Positions 50,304 to 62,971 of a stretch of 64,000 bases of DNA are shown here, in pieces. The notes below the pieces were generated by a model. It made no database searches and was not told the DNA's origin. It saw nothing but the letters and a program-made list of their open reading frames with translations. How positions within the stretch are numbered: the stretch's first letter is position 1; each line of letters opens with the position of its first letter. A program made the translations under genes and the position numbers. The stretch is from Antedon mediterranea (lineage: Eukaryota > Echinodermata > Crinoidea > Comatulida > Antedonidae), in the NCBI RefSeq assembly GCF_964355755.1, contig NC_092671.1, positions 14,922,501 to 14,986,500 of the forward strand, read 5' to 3'.

Positions 50304-50504
50304 ACCACTGGGGTGTCATAGATACCCGGCCAGGCCTGTACCCGGCTGTGTATTAACATGTTAGAGTGTTACCACTGGGGTGTCATAGATACCCGGCCAG
50401 GCCTGTACCCGGCTGTGTATTAACATGTTAGAGTGTTACCACTGGGGTGTCATAGATACCCGGCCAGGCATTTACCCGGCTGTGTATGAACATGTTAGAG
50501 TGTT
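50304..50504. repeat. Three tandem 67-bp GC-rich units
   Basis: Units start with ACCACTGGGGTGTCATAG at 50304, 50371 and 50438. Units 1 and 2 look identical; unit 3 has a few changes (CATTTACCC for CCTGTACCC, TATGAAC for TATTAAC). Each unit has two ACCCGGC words around CCAGGCCTG, so it can form a small hairpin. It stands out by composition from the AT-rich surroundings and probably lies in the 3' UTR or just beyond the IGF-like gene. Confidence 0.95.
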
Positions 50505-52348
50505 AAATACAGTTTTTATAGTAATTATAATTTGGAATACTTAAAAAAACGGACCATTTTGTGAGACGGAATTTACTTTAAAAATTGTAAACGTCGTCTG
50601 TAACAGATGCTAAAAGTAATTATGTTTATTTTATCATTATAAAAATAATTGTGAAATTATATAGTGTACGTGTTAACTACATCTTTGACTGTTAAATCGT
50701 TCATTCCAGTCTTCGAGAAGATGGTAATTAATTATGTTAATTTATGATTTTAAGACATTGCTTTTAATATAATTATGTGTGATATTTACGATTTTCGAAT
50801 AATTTTATACCGTTTAAACTTTTGTCTTTAATGACTTTATAAAATGTTTATCGTATAAGACGTATTAATAACCATACTAGTTCATCTATATTATTTTCTA
50901 TTAAAAGCTATTAATGGACAAAATATTATTACAATATTTATGAAGAATTACAATTTTGTTTGGCTTAATTTATAATTTGATATTCTTAGTGAACGCGTGT
51001 GCCAAATGTTGTGTTTCTTATTGATAGTAATGTTGTGCTTAACACTGAATATCTTGTATGTATCTATTTTGCATGGTTAAAATGACACCCTTTCCTTTTT
51101 TACCCATTTACTATACAGTATATCACCATATCCTGTGACAACCATGCATTCCAACGCTAAGCCATATAAATGGACTAGTTTACAGTATTTTTTAAATTAA
51201 AAAAAAATTAATTACAAATTATTATTCAGCAATATAGAATAAAGTTATCTGTTAACAAATAACTGGTAATAATGTTTGTTGTTGTTTTCATGAGATTGAC
51301 GTCTGTGAAATGAATCCTGCAGAGATTTTATATCCAACAATGGTGTGGACAGAAGTGGTATATCCGATAACCTCTTTTCATTTGTTGAGAGTAATTTATC
51401 ACGTGTTCTTAGTACAGTAAACCATGGGGCAACTTCTCCATCGTTTTTTTTTATTTATCCTCATGATATCGTTATGAGAAAAATGGTTTTGCTATAAATC
51501 TCTATCTCAACAAGTGATAACATTGATGAATGCTTACACCCCGAAACATCAGTCATGTAAACATATTGTTGATACATAAATATAACTTGAAAGCAACATT
51601 ATTAAACACTATATATCACATTTCTTCGAAACTTCAAAGCAGATGTGTTGTATGGTAGCCAATCACAGATGGACGATATTGAAATACAAATTCCACAAGT
51701 CTTTTGATATGTAAATATATTATTCAAAGTCAGCAACGTCTTGACAAAGATATGAACAAAATAACGTTTCACCGTGTCGTCATAACGGATTGTTTCTTTT
51801 CTCTTTGGTTTAAAAATGGTAAGTGTTCTTTGTACTGTATATCCCACCAGTAGATTATACAGTAGATTGGATTTATACCAAACCCCATAATAACCAACCA
51901 CAGATAGGCCCATTACTACCCCTTAGTAATATTGGTTAGGCCTAAACACATTTCAGGCTACATATTCGTAGAACGTCAGACGTTGATTACTGATGAATTA
52001 CGGTACTGTACTAAACGATGTCAATTATAGAACAGCTAGATTGATACTTGATTGATGTTAATGGGTCGGTTAAAGCTAAATAGCTTATTATGACCCTTCC
52101 TTTTCTTTCTTCTTATTCACTACTACAATTATTGTATAGACGTTTGGGGAGCCGGGCACGAACAATGCTTGTTTATAATACTGTAGGCCCTATATTGAAA
52201 ATAAAACTGTAAGGACAATATTTGAGTTTGGATATTAAAGATGATGTGTTTATAAGTGTGAAAAAAGTAAATTTGCAATCAAGAGTCTTCGAATGATAAT
52301 TAAGCAATGACTTGTTGAATTGATTTAGTCTTGGAGCTTTTACAACAT
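50505..52348. other. Non-coding stretch 50.5-52.3 kb
   Basis: No gene seen; it contains the possible polyadenylation signal of the IGF-like gene. The minus-strand frame 51602-51913 shows no domain. Confidence 0.4.
51238..51243 (+). terminator. Candidate polyadenylation signal of the IGF-like gene
   Basis: The first canonical AATAAA I see downstream of the stop codon, about 1.5 kb away. Use of a variant signal closer to the stop is possible. Confidence 0.3.
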
Positions 52349-52860
52349 TTACTTTTTTATTTTTATTTCTATTTCTTTATTTCAAGCCAACAGTGTAAAA
52401 CCAATAACAGGTTGAAAATAAAATAACTAAACTATAAAATATAAGCCAATATAAATATGTACAAAAATGTAAATAAGATTATTTAAATAATTTCATTAAT
52501 AATACATTTAAATTGAGAGAAATTACAGTTAAAGATATCTAAAGAATAATTTTTTAAAAGACATGAATTGTACAATGACGAGATCTACAGAAAATACAAT
52601 TTTTACAAACATTGACACGAGAATATTTAACATGAAGAAAGGGTTTACTACGAAGATTACGAACAGAAACATTAAAATAAAACAACGAAACAAGATTACA
52701 ATCAAACTTAGAAGTAAGACATTTATACAGGAAGTGCAAATCCTGTCTTGCTCTCCTAGATGTCGGGGAAACAATAGGAGGCAGGTTGGCTGCTGGGCCG
52801 ACAAAGCGCAAGAACCTGTTATGGGTCCGATCTATTCTGGAGGCTTGGGAAGGTAGGCTA
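52349..52860 (-). mobile_element. 5'-truncated LINE 3' end
   Basis: On the minus strand a reverse-transcriptase C-terminal frame (52854-52554) is followed by an A/T-rich 3' UTR and an A-rich tail (seen as T-rich at 52350-52383). It is of the same general kind as the copy at 5.85-6.28 kb but of a different family, judging by the protein. Confidence 0.65.
52554..52854 (-). pseudogene. LINE reverse-transcriptase ORF, C-terminal part
   Basis: The frame reads IDRTHNRFLRFVG, then RRARQDLHFLYKCLTSKFDC, then FNVSVRNLRSKPFLHVKYSR, then VNVCKNCIFCR. It stops at TAA. The order (Q/H-R-FxRF, then R..D..FLYK, then FN..VR..R...F, then R.N..KN.IF.R) is the usual end of a LINE ORF2 after the reverse-transcriptase domain. 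No catalytic part remains. The open frame extends as far as the truncation point at about 52857. Confidence 0.7.
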
Positions 52861-55800
52861 TTGACAGCAATGACATTTGGTTTATTTACCTTCTCATCTC
52901 TCCAATGTGAGTATTGACGTACTTATTCCAACCAGATAATCATTAACATTACATTGTACATTACACTGCAATTATATCATGTACAAAATATACCTGAAAG
53001 ATGGAAAATCGCCATTATGACAAGCTTATACAATGTAATCAATCAATCAATCAAATACATATATACTGTCTGTACAGTAAACACCTGTTGTCTAATGGTT
53101 AAAACCTGTTGTATATATGTCGTCCAGGGAGTTAATGAGTGAAGGGGGTAGCATTATTATTATTCTATCAGCAACGTCGCATTTTGTTTATCCTCCATTG
53201 AATGACCTCCACACCTCTCGAAACGCATCAGCTCCGGATTTATGAAGTACCCTTTCTTTAACATAGCCCAACCCTACTTAGCTTAATCTAGGGCAAGTAT
53301 ACAATAATATGAGACTGGTTTATTTGACAGGTGATATTTTTTATTTTTGTGTATGGCTTTAAACAAACAGAAGATATGTTATCCTTTTGTAAGGAGCTAC
53401 AGAGATGTGAAGAACACAAAAATAACCTGGTGATATAATTTTATGCAAAAAAATAAGAAAAAAAAAGATTTGGAATATTTGGATATTGAGTTTACAGCAT
53501 TTGTTAAAATCATTAATCGTGATACAGCAAATTAACATCTTGTATCAATTTGTGGTTCAACATACCGGTACATAGTATTAATATTGAAGACATAGTGCTC
53601 AATAATAAATTAAGTAGCAATTGTGTTTAGAAATAAAGATAACCACAATATTGTTGGATACAAATATATTGCCAAGTCATCAGATGAATTCCTGTTAAAA
53701 GTCCATCAAAATAACCAATTTTTATCTAATTTAACTTGTCAAACTTTCCAATTTTTGTTCCTTCAAAGGTGTAACTCATTTCAGGATTAACCACGTTTGT
53801 CTATTTTCTATGAACAACGAACAATCTTTACGGAAACTTCAGTCAGAAAGCCCAGCAATCCATTAAAGAACTTGAACTGGATAATTGGGTACAACCGCAT
53901 ATCGACATACATAAAACGGGATTTTACATTTTTAAAATATTTTTGAGAGAGGGATACGTCTAGACAATCTGCCATGCCTTTTGCTATAAAGCTATAGCAA
54001 TAATATTAACGGTTCATTTACGAGTGTTATGCGTCGCGACAATATTATTATAGTTTTCTTGTAACTCTTTGATTGATGATGATAATAATAGGCCCTTCTT
54101 GTTTTTGTGGTTCCCATGTGTGTTGATGAGAAAAGGGCTAGGCATATTAAATGTGGAGGGAGAGCAAGCAAGTAGGCCCGTGCTATGGGAATGTTTTATC
54201 TATACCGTAGGTCCTACAGTAGCAGTAGTAAGAAAGCCGAACATTTAGAATATTGAAACAGTCAATAAATGAAATATTATAGGGATGAGAACTATACTAT
54301 ATACATATGATAGGCCTATTGATTCCATAAAGTATTAAACAATCACACGTGTGATCTGTTTCCATAATGTAAAATCGTTCTTACCCCAAACTGAAAAACA
54401 TACATCTTAAAAGTCTCTGAAGAAGATTTATATTCTTATCAATTAAATCAGTTAACTTTTTTAGAAATATAAATTAGGCCTACACCAAAGCTCTCCTTGT
54501 TTGGAGATATTATGTAAACTATGCAAGGTTGAGGAAATTATGATTTTGTGCCGTAATTTATAATAATTCTTGCAAATTCACATATAGAACTGGCTATGTC
54601 TGTACAACAAATACTAAAATGTACAGATGCCTTTTTTTTCATTTTCTGTTAACACATTATTTTTTTTCTTCAGATATTTTCCAAATTTTGATTTATGCAG
54701 TGATCATGTTTCAAATCTGAACAAACTTACATAATTGCACATAAAATGTTTCTATTCTAATTGAGTCTGAATCTAATGGAAAATACAATCACAACAGATT
54801 ATGATGTATCATTTATATATTATATATTTTGTACCTTAAACAATAAACGAGTTAAACACTACAAACTTTTGGTTTATTTTTAGAATATTAAATTAATTTA
54901 TCACACGAATATCAAGATTTCCGTAATTAAAGTTAAAAGTTCTTTATTATTAATGTAATTTTTAAAAACTTCTGGTATGTAATTTCAAATCAATTAAAAG
55001 CAAACATTGAATATTAAATAACAGCCGATCAACGACCGGACATTAATTTAAAGAATCAAGTTAAAATACAGTACATATCCACTGTTAACATTTTACATAC
55101 TAACCCTAATTTTGATACAATTACAGGTTTCTTGAATTTTTTCCTACGAAAATTAACCTGTCTAATAAAATCATCAAATATCTGGAAGTTAGCAAAGATG
55201 TTGGAAAGTGCTTATCACTGGTTTCCACACGAAATTTGTTCCAGAATATAACTGGTTTAACGATGATTCACCCTCTTGTAATTTTAGAAAACCAAAACAA
55301 GATCCCAAAACTAAGGTAAGAACAAGAAAAACATATTTTCTATATTAAAGTCTCAATTTGGCACTATCACACAGTCTCAATTTGGCACTATCAGAATGTA
55401 CTGTGCGTGTACGGTTTTATTACCGGTACCGTATTCATACCTGTTTTAGTCAACAATCGTAAATTTGTTGTTATATATACAGTAACATAATTATATTGTA
55501 ACACTTATATTTAACAATAATTGTATCATTAATTCTAGTATTATTAACTAATTCATGCATGGTTGAACTTTCATACAGATCTATTTAATTTTGAATAAGG
55601 GTGCATATCCATTTTATAAATCTTCAATACAGGTTGCTATCACACGCTTGACTGCGAATGTCCTAAACAAGGTGGTCACTGCCATCAAATGTTATGTAGT
55701 CCTAGAAAATAAACATAAGGATGAATACAAATGAAAGAAAAGAGTAGGTAAACGTTATAGTTTATGAACAGAAAAGTCGACAAAAGTATGTCACACCGGA

Positions 55801-58141
55801 GATAGGTGCCTAAACCAAAAACAGGTCATGTGTAATGAATAATAATGACATAGTACGTAAACCAATAACATTAAGTGTATTCAGTTGCACTCGCATGGTT
55901 TTTAAATACGTTAATGTGTGTTTTTTTTTAAAGATATCTACAAACTATAAATTTACAAAAACAAAATTTACAAAAACATATGCACGGTGATATTAATAGT
56001 AACGATAAAGGTCGAATGAAAAATAAACATTATTTTATCAGAATTAGCTTTAATGTACTGATTTATTCTAAAGATAGAACATACAGTAACTCATTAAATA
56101 TAGCCAAACAAAAAATATGTGTCAACAAACGTAAATAATAAAGAAGAAAAAGGTTAAATGTTAATTCAATATATAAACCAATAATATTAAACTTTAGAGT
56201 TATAGCTTTTAATAATATACCTGAACTTGTTGAAACAGCAATTTAATTTACTTCTTTAAAGCCTAGGGCTGAATTACTGTAACCCTTCAGATAAATGACG
56301 TTTAGATAATATTTAACGAGCCAAAGTAGGCTATTTTTCTCTGATAAATTTGATGTACCCGTGGGATGAAATATTTTGAAACCTACAGTATTGATCCTAA
56401 ACAGTATCTTGTCTGTTGAAAATGAGCGAGTAAATCATCAGTTTTTGACCAGATGTTGACCGCTTCTTCGATACTTTGTACAAATCCAATTAATAAGCAG
56501 AAGTAGAGTGAGTTTACAAACCCTTGTGAATTCTTTCCATGATTAATACAAACGACGGGCTCATAGCCCTACTTTTATTTTCTCTTCGTTTAATTTTATC
56601 TTCTGTATGGCATAACGTACTAAAACAAGAAGACCAGATGTAGACGCTAATAACATAATTAAAGAAATTAAATAATTTGCCTGTTGCTCATTCAAACATG
56701 AATTTGAATGAGTTTCTATGGATTTTTTTTTTAAATCATGTTGTTTAACTACATTATAGTTCCAAACGTGTGTTTTTAATTTGATACTGTAATTTCACTG
56801 TAATGTAAATAGCTTGATCTTTCGAGCATTGAATTACATCTAAAATTAATCTGAATCTGAATGTCATTTGACATGATGTTGTGAACTATCAATGTTACAA
56901 ACATAAATATACATTTCTATTATGTTTTTTTTTGTGACAAATGAGCCTAAATTAAACCGTGGCAACCTTAATACATCAGGCTGAACCTGTTCAAATGTAA
57001 GTCGAGAATTATCAATTCACCGTAACAAGACAGTCAAAATATGCCTACCTCATCATACATCGACACAGTTTTTATATACCTCGTGTCAAAAAAAATGGCA
57101 ATATTCAACCCAGTTAAGCCAACACAAGTCGACGGTAACTGCCATATCTAGCCCGCAACACGTTCCCAGGATACGCGGATTACTATTCGTTCTTTCTACA
57201 TGATATTAACGCAAAAGATATGCGCAGCTCCCGTGTCTCTTGGGACGTGGTTTCTTTTCGCGTCACTCCTTTTCCCTTGTTTGCAGCCCCTTCCATGTTC
57301 AAACATTCGATTTGATGTTTACACGTTGATTCTATTTAATCCTCAATATGAAAGGAATACGTTTGTAGTTTGTGAGTGGATCACTTTGTGTACGCTGTGG
57401 GACGTGTAAGAAATTATTCAATAAATTTGGACACGGCTAGGCGTGTTTCTTGGCCTTAATAACATGTGTAGGGCAGTATCTAATATACTACTTTGCCTGC
57501 ATATGAAATGATAACACGTCTGCGGTTTTTTTCTCTATTCATACAAAATTAATATTAAAATAAAAGTTATGAATTGTCCCATTTAAAGAGTGATTAATTA
57601 GTATTTAAAATAACGTTTTTAAAGAGGATACGTTTATTGGAAGAAATTATCTCTTTTTATCCAAACGTGCTACTGACCATTCATTATGACGTAATTGTAT
57701 TTCAATGACGTCATTTAAGTCATGCACGTAATACTTTATTCATGTGTGCTATAGTGCATGCATGCTAGTATGGTTTGGATTGTGATTAAGCACATTTAAT
57801 GACGTATAGTTGTTGATTTTACTCTATTTATAAATAATGTCTTGACATTCAATGGATTTCCAAAGTAATTATTCTTGAATAAAGATAGCCTCGATCAGTG
57901 CGTAGGCCTTTAACGTATTTGTATTGTAATGTTTTATCGTGCGCGAATCCAAGCGTGTCTGATATCGTGTGTTCGCGGATCCCGAGCGCTCATTCGTTGC
58001 CCGAGTACAGTCTCAATTAATTTAAAACGTATTGAAAACGTGATATGGCGTGATATAAGCATATAAAAAATACACATTGATAAAAATTGGCCATAGCAGA
58101 AGGAACTCAAATATATCGACATAATGAATTATAAATATTAC
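52861..58141. other. Non-coding stretch 52.9-58.1 kb
   Basis: No supported exon. A 24-bp unit (AGTCTCAATTTGGCACTATC plus CACA/AGAA) is repeated at 55349 and 55373. The region may include 3' exons or introns of the minus-strand kinase gene, but I could not identify them. Confidence 0.4.
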
Positions 58142-58244
58142 CGAATCCGAGTCTGTTAAAAGTCTGTCTAACAATCTAAATATGGTCAAGAAAGTTGGTC
58201 TTCTCTCTAGTCTTTGTTCCCAGCATTTTAACATTACGTCATAT
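58142..58244 (-). CDS. Tyrosine-kinase exon (end of kinase domain)
   Basis: A 103-bp exon lies between acceptor TTTGTTTTGTTTGCAG (58260-58245) and donor TCG|GTAATA (58141). After one base completing a split codon it encodes YDVMLKCWEQRLERRPTF and then LTIFRLLDRLLTDSDS. The CW....RP.F signature is kinase subdomain XI of protein tyrosine kinases; the Arg of RPTF anchors the C-lobe. The exon border just before the Tyr ahead of ML.CW is, as I recall, the same as in FGFR, KIT and RET-type receptors, but the sequence cannot settle the subfamily. No other kinase exon (HRD, DFG, WSFG) was found to the right, so introns must exceed 5.7 kb or the exon is isolated. Confidence 0.65.
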
Positions 58245-59034
58245 CTGCAAACAAAACAAAAGTATACCATAAGCATGACAAAACTCAATAGGTACGAACA
58301 AATTACAACAAAATAATAATCTTGTTATAAAAATAGTGGATGCAGACTTCTCACGTAGGAGAATTGCGTAACAATATTATTTATATTATCTGATAATCAT
58401 AAAAGTACCCATATTGTTTACTTGTTTGGATCAACAACAATGTCAAACTATAACTGTAGGAGATTACGGTTAGCGTAATTAAAATAGGTATATGGTTAGT
58501 TGAAACATTAGGCTGACATTTGGGGGTCATATTAATTTAGGTCCTCAATTTCCAAGATAGGAAATAGGAAAGTGGTCATGGGGCCGACATTCATTAAGAG
58601 CATGCAACATCGGTACTTTCTCTCCATTGCTCGTATGTGGGTATAGCATAGACGTAATATCAAAGGCAAGAGTTGAGAGAGATGGTAAACGAGTTACATT
58701 AGTTTGATCATAATATTTAGGCTTAATAAAGTAGAACTGACGCTATCCTAATTAAATAGAAAATTTGTTGAGAGGTGTTGGTTTTCAGGCAGTGCTCATG
58801 TGATGATTTAAAATGCGTGGGCTTGGCATATCTGCCTCTTAGACACAAATTGTTTTAATTGCATGAAACTAAAATTATAACATTTTAAGAGTAATATTAA
58901 CACACTCACTTCAACCACTTGTGTTTCTGAAGCCAATAACACGAGTAATTTGATGGCGGCGGTGCTGTAGAAATGGGCTTTTAACATTTGTATAACTTGG
59001 GTCAATTTAGTTTTATATTAGTTAGTTTGTTCAA
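58245..59034. other. Non-coding stretch, probable intron of the kinase gene
   Basis: If the kinase exon belongs to a working gene, this is intron. A short block at 58914-58968 has splice-like borders on the minus strand, but its translation does not fit a kinase domain. Confidence 0.35.
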
Positions 59035-59275
59035 ATAATAATAATAATGGATTTATAAAGCGCATAATGTTGTGAAACCTCAACATATTATTACCCCGCA
59101 CATTTTTTTTATCAAACACGTAAAGTTGTGTCTTGACCTTCCTGGTACCCATTTGTACACCTGGGTGGAAAGGTACAGTAAATTATCTTGCCTAGGATAC
59201 CAGCAATGTGCCTTGCGTTGGATTCGAACCCACCATCAGTAGTCCAACGCCCAACACACTACGCCCTAAATTGTG
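59035..59275 (-). mobile_element. tRNA-derived SINE with (ATT)n tail, second family
   Basis: On the minus strand the head shows a B box GGGTTCGAATCC (59231-59220) and an A-box-like TAGTGTGTTGG upstream. The body contains CACCCAGGTGTACAAATGGG and CGCTTTATAAATCC, and the copy ends in an ATT-type repeat (59037-59049). The body words are common in marine invertebrate SINEs, as I recall. The A-box region is degraded, so the copy is old. Confidence 0.7.
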
Positions 59276-60614
59276 TTCTATCTCAGTGCCATGTAAACTG
59301 TAGGTCGATATATTCTGTCCTTAACGTACCATTGTATTTATGTTCAACAAATTTATTACATATACTATACAGTAGGCCTACTGGTCAAACATGTAAAATA
59401 TCGTCTGGTAGTAACTAATTGCATAATGAAATTGTTTAGATTAAGATGATAGTGGAGCATCTCATTTCCGTTGGGGTGGCCTACTGCGCTTGCGCGCACT
59501 CACATTAACCTGGGGTTAATTTAACATGTATCTTTAATTTATTTCGACCCTATGGATCATAACTGTCTGTTTCTGTACGGTGTGATAGCATATTTAAGTG
59601 ACAACTTTCGTTTCCAATTTATATAATTATATACAATGATTGGCCCAAGTCATCTTTTCCTGTATTGAATGTAATATGTTTTAACATACCGCTGAAGAAG
59701 TGCAGATTTCAATTATTTCATTTCAAATACGTCATTTGAAGTGTGTTTTAGCACTCTGAAGTGTGTTCCATTGAAAACTGTCTATAATAAGAAATCAAGG
59801 GATTTAGCACAAAATGTCAAGATGCGCCTGTGTCTTTACTGATAGTGATTATTGGCTTTCTCTATTAAAACATATTACCATTATTATATTTATTCGTACA
59901 GAATAATGAAGTAAATACTGAGGCCAATAATGTTTTTGTATATCCATAGAAACAGTACAGTGATGCTCCAGAAATTCATTGCTTCTATAGCCCAAAAATA
60001 TTGATAATGCATTTTTTGACTAATTCAGATGCATTATCATTATATTTCATCCTTTGCGTAGAGAAACAAAAAATATTACTACTCAAGCAACACATTGATT
60101 ACCAATAAAATTGTTAAGATTTATTGTAATAATAATATAGATATTTGTCTAGGAGAAAAAAAGTGAGTGTGTGTTGAATGTGAGTTAAAAGTAGGAAAAA
60201 AGGGACGAATATTAGTTAAAACAAGAGCCAAGAGATTATGAGCATTGAAGATTTGAAAAATCCTTTTATCCTCCCTCTTGAAATCATCACGAATGTGAAA
60301 TTCTTAAATAATAAATGACTAATAAATTAAGAGAACACGCATTTAAGCCAATTTAAAATGTCGCAACTTATATTAAAGAGCACTGGAAAGTGTCTCACTA
60401 AATAACTGCGACATTAATACGTAAAATGCCTCATCTTTAGATTTAAAAACCTTAAACTACACACATTATTACGGATATTAGTTAAGGGCGACTTATCTTT
60501 CCGTTATGAGGCATTCATTTAAAAATCAAACCATTTAGTTTTTAATAAAGTGATATGACCTTGTCAGAAAATGTTAACATCTAGGTTTGATAATTAAAAT
60601 ATATATTACAGTAG
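59276..60614. other. Non-coding stretch 59.3-60.6 kb
   Basis: No gene recognised. CTGCGCTTGCGCGCACTC at 59484-59501 is a GC-rich NRF1-like word in otherwise AT-rich DNA. Confidence 0.4.
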
Positions 60615-60870
60615 CATAATCAATCCTAGTCAATAACCGATAATTTTCAATAATCAATCCTGGTCAATTATACTAAATCTCTCTATAATCATTCTTTGTC
60701 AATATTCAATTGTTTTCAATAATCAATTCTTAAGCTATCGTCGTCAATAATCAATTCTTGTTGATATTCAATTCCGGTCAATAATCGATTCTTTTGAATA
60801 AATTATCCTTGCCAATAATCGATCCTTGTCAATAATCAATTCTTGTCAATATTCAATCCTTGTTAATAAG
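60615..60870. repeat. Degenerate minisatellite of TCAATAATCAATTCTTG-type units
   Basis: About fifteen diverged units of roughly 15-17 bp follow one another, with words such as CAATAATCAATTCTTG, CAATATTCAATCCTTG and CAATAATCGATCCTTG. Unit length varies slightly, suggesting an old array. Confidence 0.85.
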
Positions 60871-62920
60871 TAAACAGTAGACATTGTGTGTTCTATTATC
60901 AATATACATACAGTAATTAGTAACACGTATGCTGTGCTGCTCCATAAATAGCAATCAGATTACGTGTCAATCTTGAATCTAAATGTGTGCATTGCATGAT
61001 GTCTTATGAATGTCAAAAATAACAACTTTTTCATGAACGAACATTTAAATAAACTACTGTATATTAAAAAATCTGTTATTACCGCCTATTATTTTTTTGA
61101 TTGATTCATTCATTATTGAATGTTGATGTGGACAAAAAACAAAATTATGAACAAAAAAAGATTATAATTATTGAATTAAAGAATCAGATAAAATGTATTT
61201 TTTAATTTGAAATGCGATAGAACCGAATACAGAACTTGGACCGTAATTTAAAGTATAATAACTAGGCCAATATTAACATGATTATACCCGAGTTGATACT
61301 CGGGTTGATATCCGGTCCAGACGTTTGTTACCGTATGTGTTTTTATTAAATTAAATTAAGATCATGTTTCTAATTTATATCAATATTAAATGTGCCTTAT
61401 AATTCAAGACACAATATTTATCTATCTGCTAAAAAAACATAAAGTAAAAAGAAAAGTCATCCTCAATTTAATGCATGGAACATTAAAATGAGTTGAATAA
61501 ATTAAAATATGTTTGCCATGATTAGAATCACTTACATATATGACTGTAAAGTTTACAGAAGTCATTCACTCTTATTGGTGTTTATCTTACCCTTAATAAA
61601 GTAAAGTGAACTCGAGGGACGAGTGAAGTTGATTACCCTAAATATAGTGTACTCGAGGGACGGGGTGAAGTATTATACTAGTGTGTTCTCGGCCGATTGG
61701 ATGGTGACTGTTAAATCCTCTTGATTACACCGATTTCCCGTTGTAACTGTTTTCAATTCCTTCTGATTAACTGTATTAATTCGTAGTGACACCCTGGTCA
61801 TGTTAGGGGGTTTCTGTCAATTGTTAGATAGATAAAATATTACAATAATGAATTAGGAATTTGAAGAATAGGAATGTAGACCTACTACGAGTAGTAGTAG
61901 AAAGTCAGACAATATAGTAAAGTAGGTCATGCAATAACTAAAAGTTATTATTGAACTTAATTATAAAAATCTTTATACTTTTAATGCGTTTCCACCCGCG
62001 TTTACTTCTTGCTTCGCGTTTAAACGATAATAATGTATACGACTTTTGAATGATGCACGCATTAGTTATTAATATTACTATATTAAATTTCTGTTCCAGA
62101 TCATATCGCTTGACATTTCATAAATTTTAAAATGGTATTAGTGCATCTTATTGCTTTAATTAGTACACTGTATGTATATCAAATAGATATCTGATTGTCG
62201 ATAATCATAAAGCTATCAAATCCAATACTCAATCGACACAATATCAACATTGAGAAATAACTTTCATTTTGAAGATGCATTGACTTTTTCTAGATAAAAA
62301 AATCTCTTATTTAAGTCTGCTTAGGCCTATTTACATGTAGTAGGGCTCCTCCTTTCAGACACGATAAAAAGGGGCAATATCGTGTTTTAACACAATAATC
62401 AAAAACACCTTATGATTAAGACGAAACTGTTTTGGGTCCCGAAGGTGGGATTATAATAATTGTACACAAGAAACCGTGATTTTAAAAACTTACAAACATA
62501 ACTTCCACATTTATGTTTCATAAATTTTTTTAAATATCATATCATGATAAGAAGCCCTTTAAACGTATTGTAAATCAACAAGTGCAATTAATTTGCAAAC
62601 GTTGTTAGCAATTGCTCACTTAATACGTTGAAAGGTACCGGTACAAGATCTTGCGGTAACCACCCAGGGTCCAGAATTACTTCGTTGATTTAAGGAGCCA
62701 GATGCCGATTTAAAGAAAAATACTGTAGGACCAGTGTTTTTAATCATCATGATTATAATATATATGTTTTATACATTTATTAAATGATATTGACAGAAGA
62801 TTTTACAGTATTTTATGCAAGGTAATTAACGTGTGTTGTTTACCTACCGGACATAATTAGCATTGTTGCTGTACTTTGCGATGGAAATAAAAACGTTACC
62901 AACAAGTCATGTTCTTATGT
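60871..62920. other. Non-coding stretch 60.9-62.9 kb
   Basis: No gene recognised. The phrase ACTCGAGGGACG, followed by GAGTGAAGT or GGGTGAAGT, occurs twice about 42 bp apart (61611 and 61651). Confidence 0.4.
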
Positions 62921-62971
62921 CAATATTGTAATTACGCCAATATTGTAATTACGCCAATATTGTAATTACGC
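62921..62971. repeat. Three tandem 17-bp units
   Basis: CAATATTGTAATTACGC occurs exactly at 62921, 62938 and 62955. Confidence 0.95.

Noticed and set aside
58914-58968. Possible upstream exon of the kinase gene
   Set aside because: Splice-like borders exist and one frame fits the phase, but the peptide (PPPSNYSCYWLQKHKWLK) does not resemble the part of a kinase domain that must precede YDVMLKCW.
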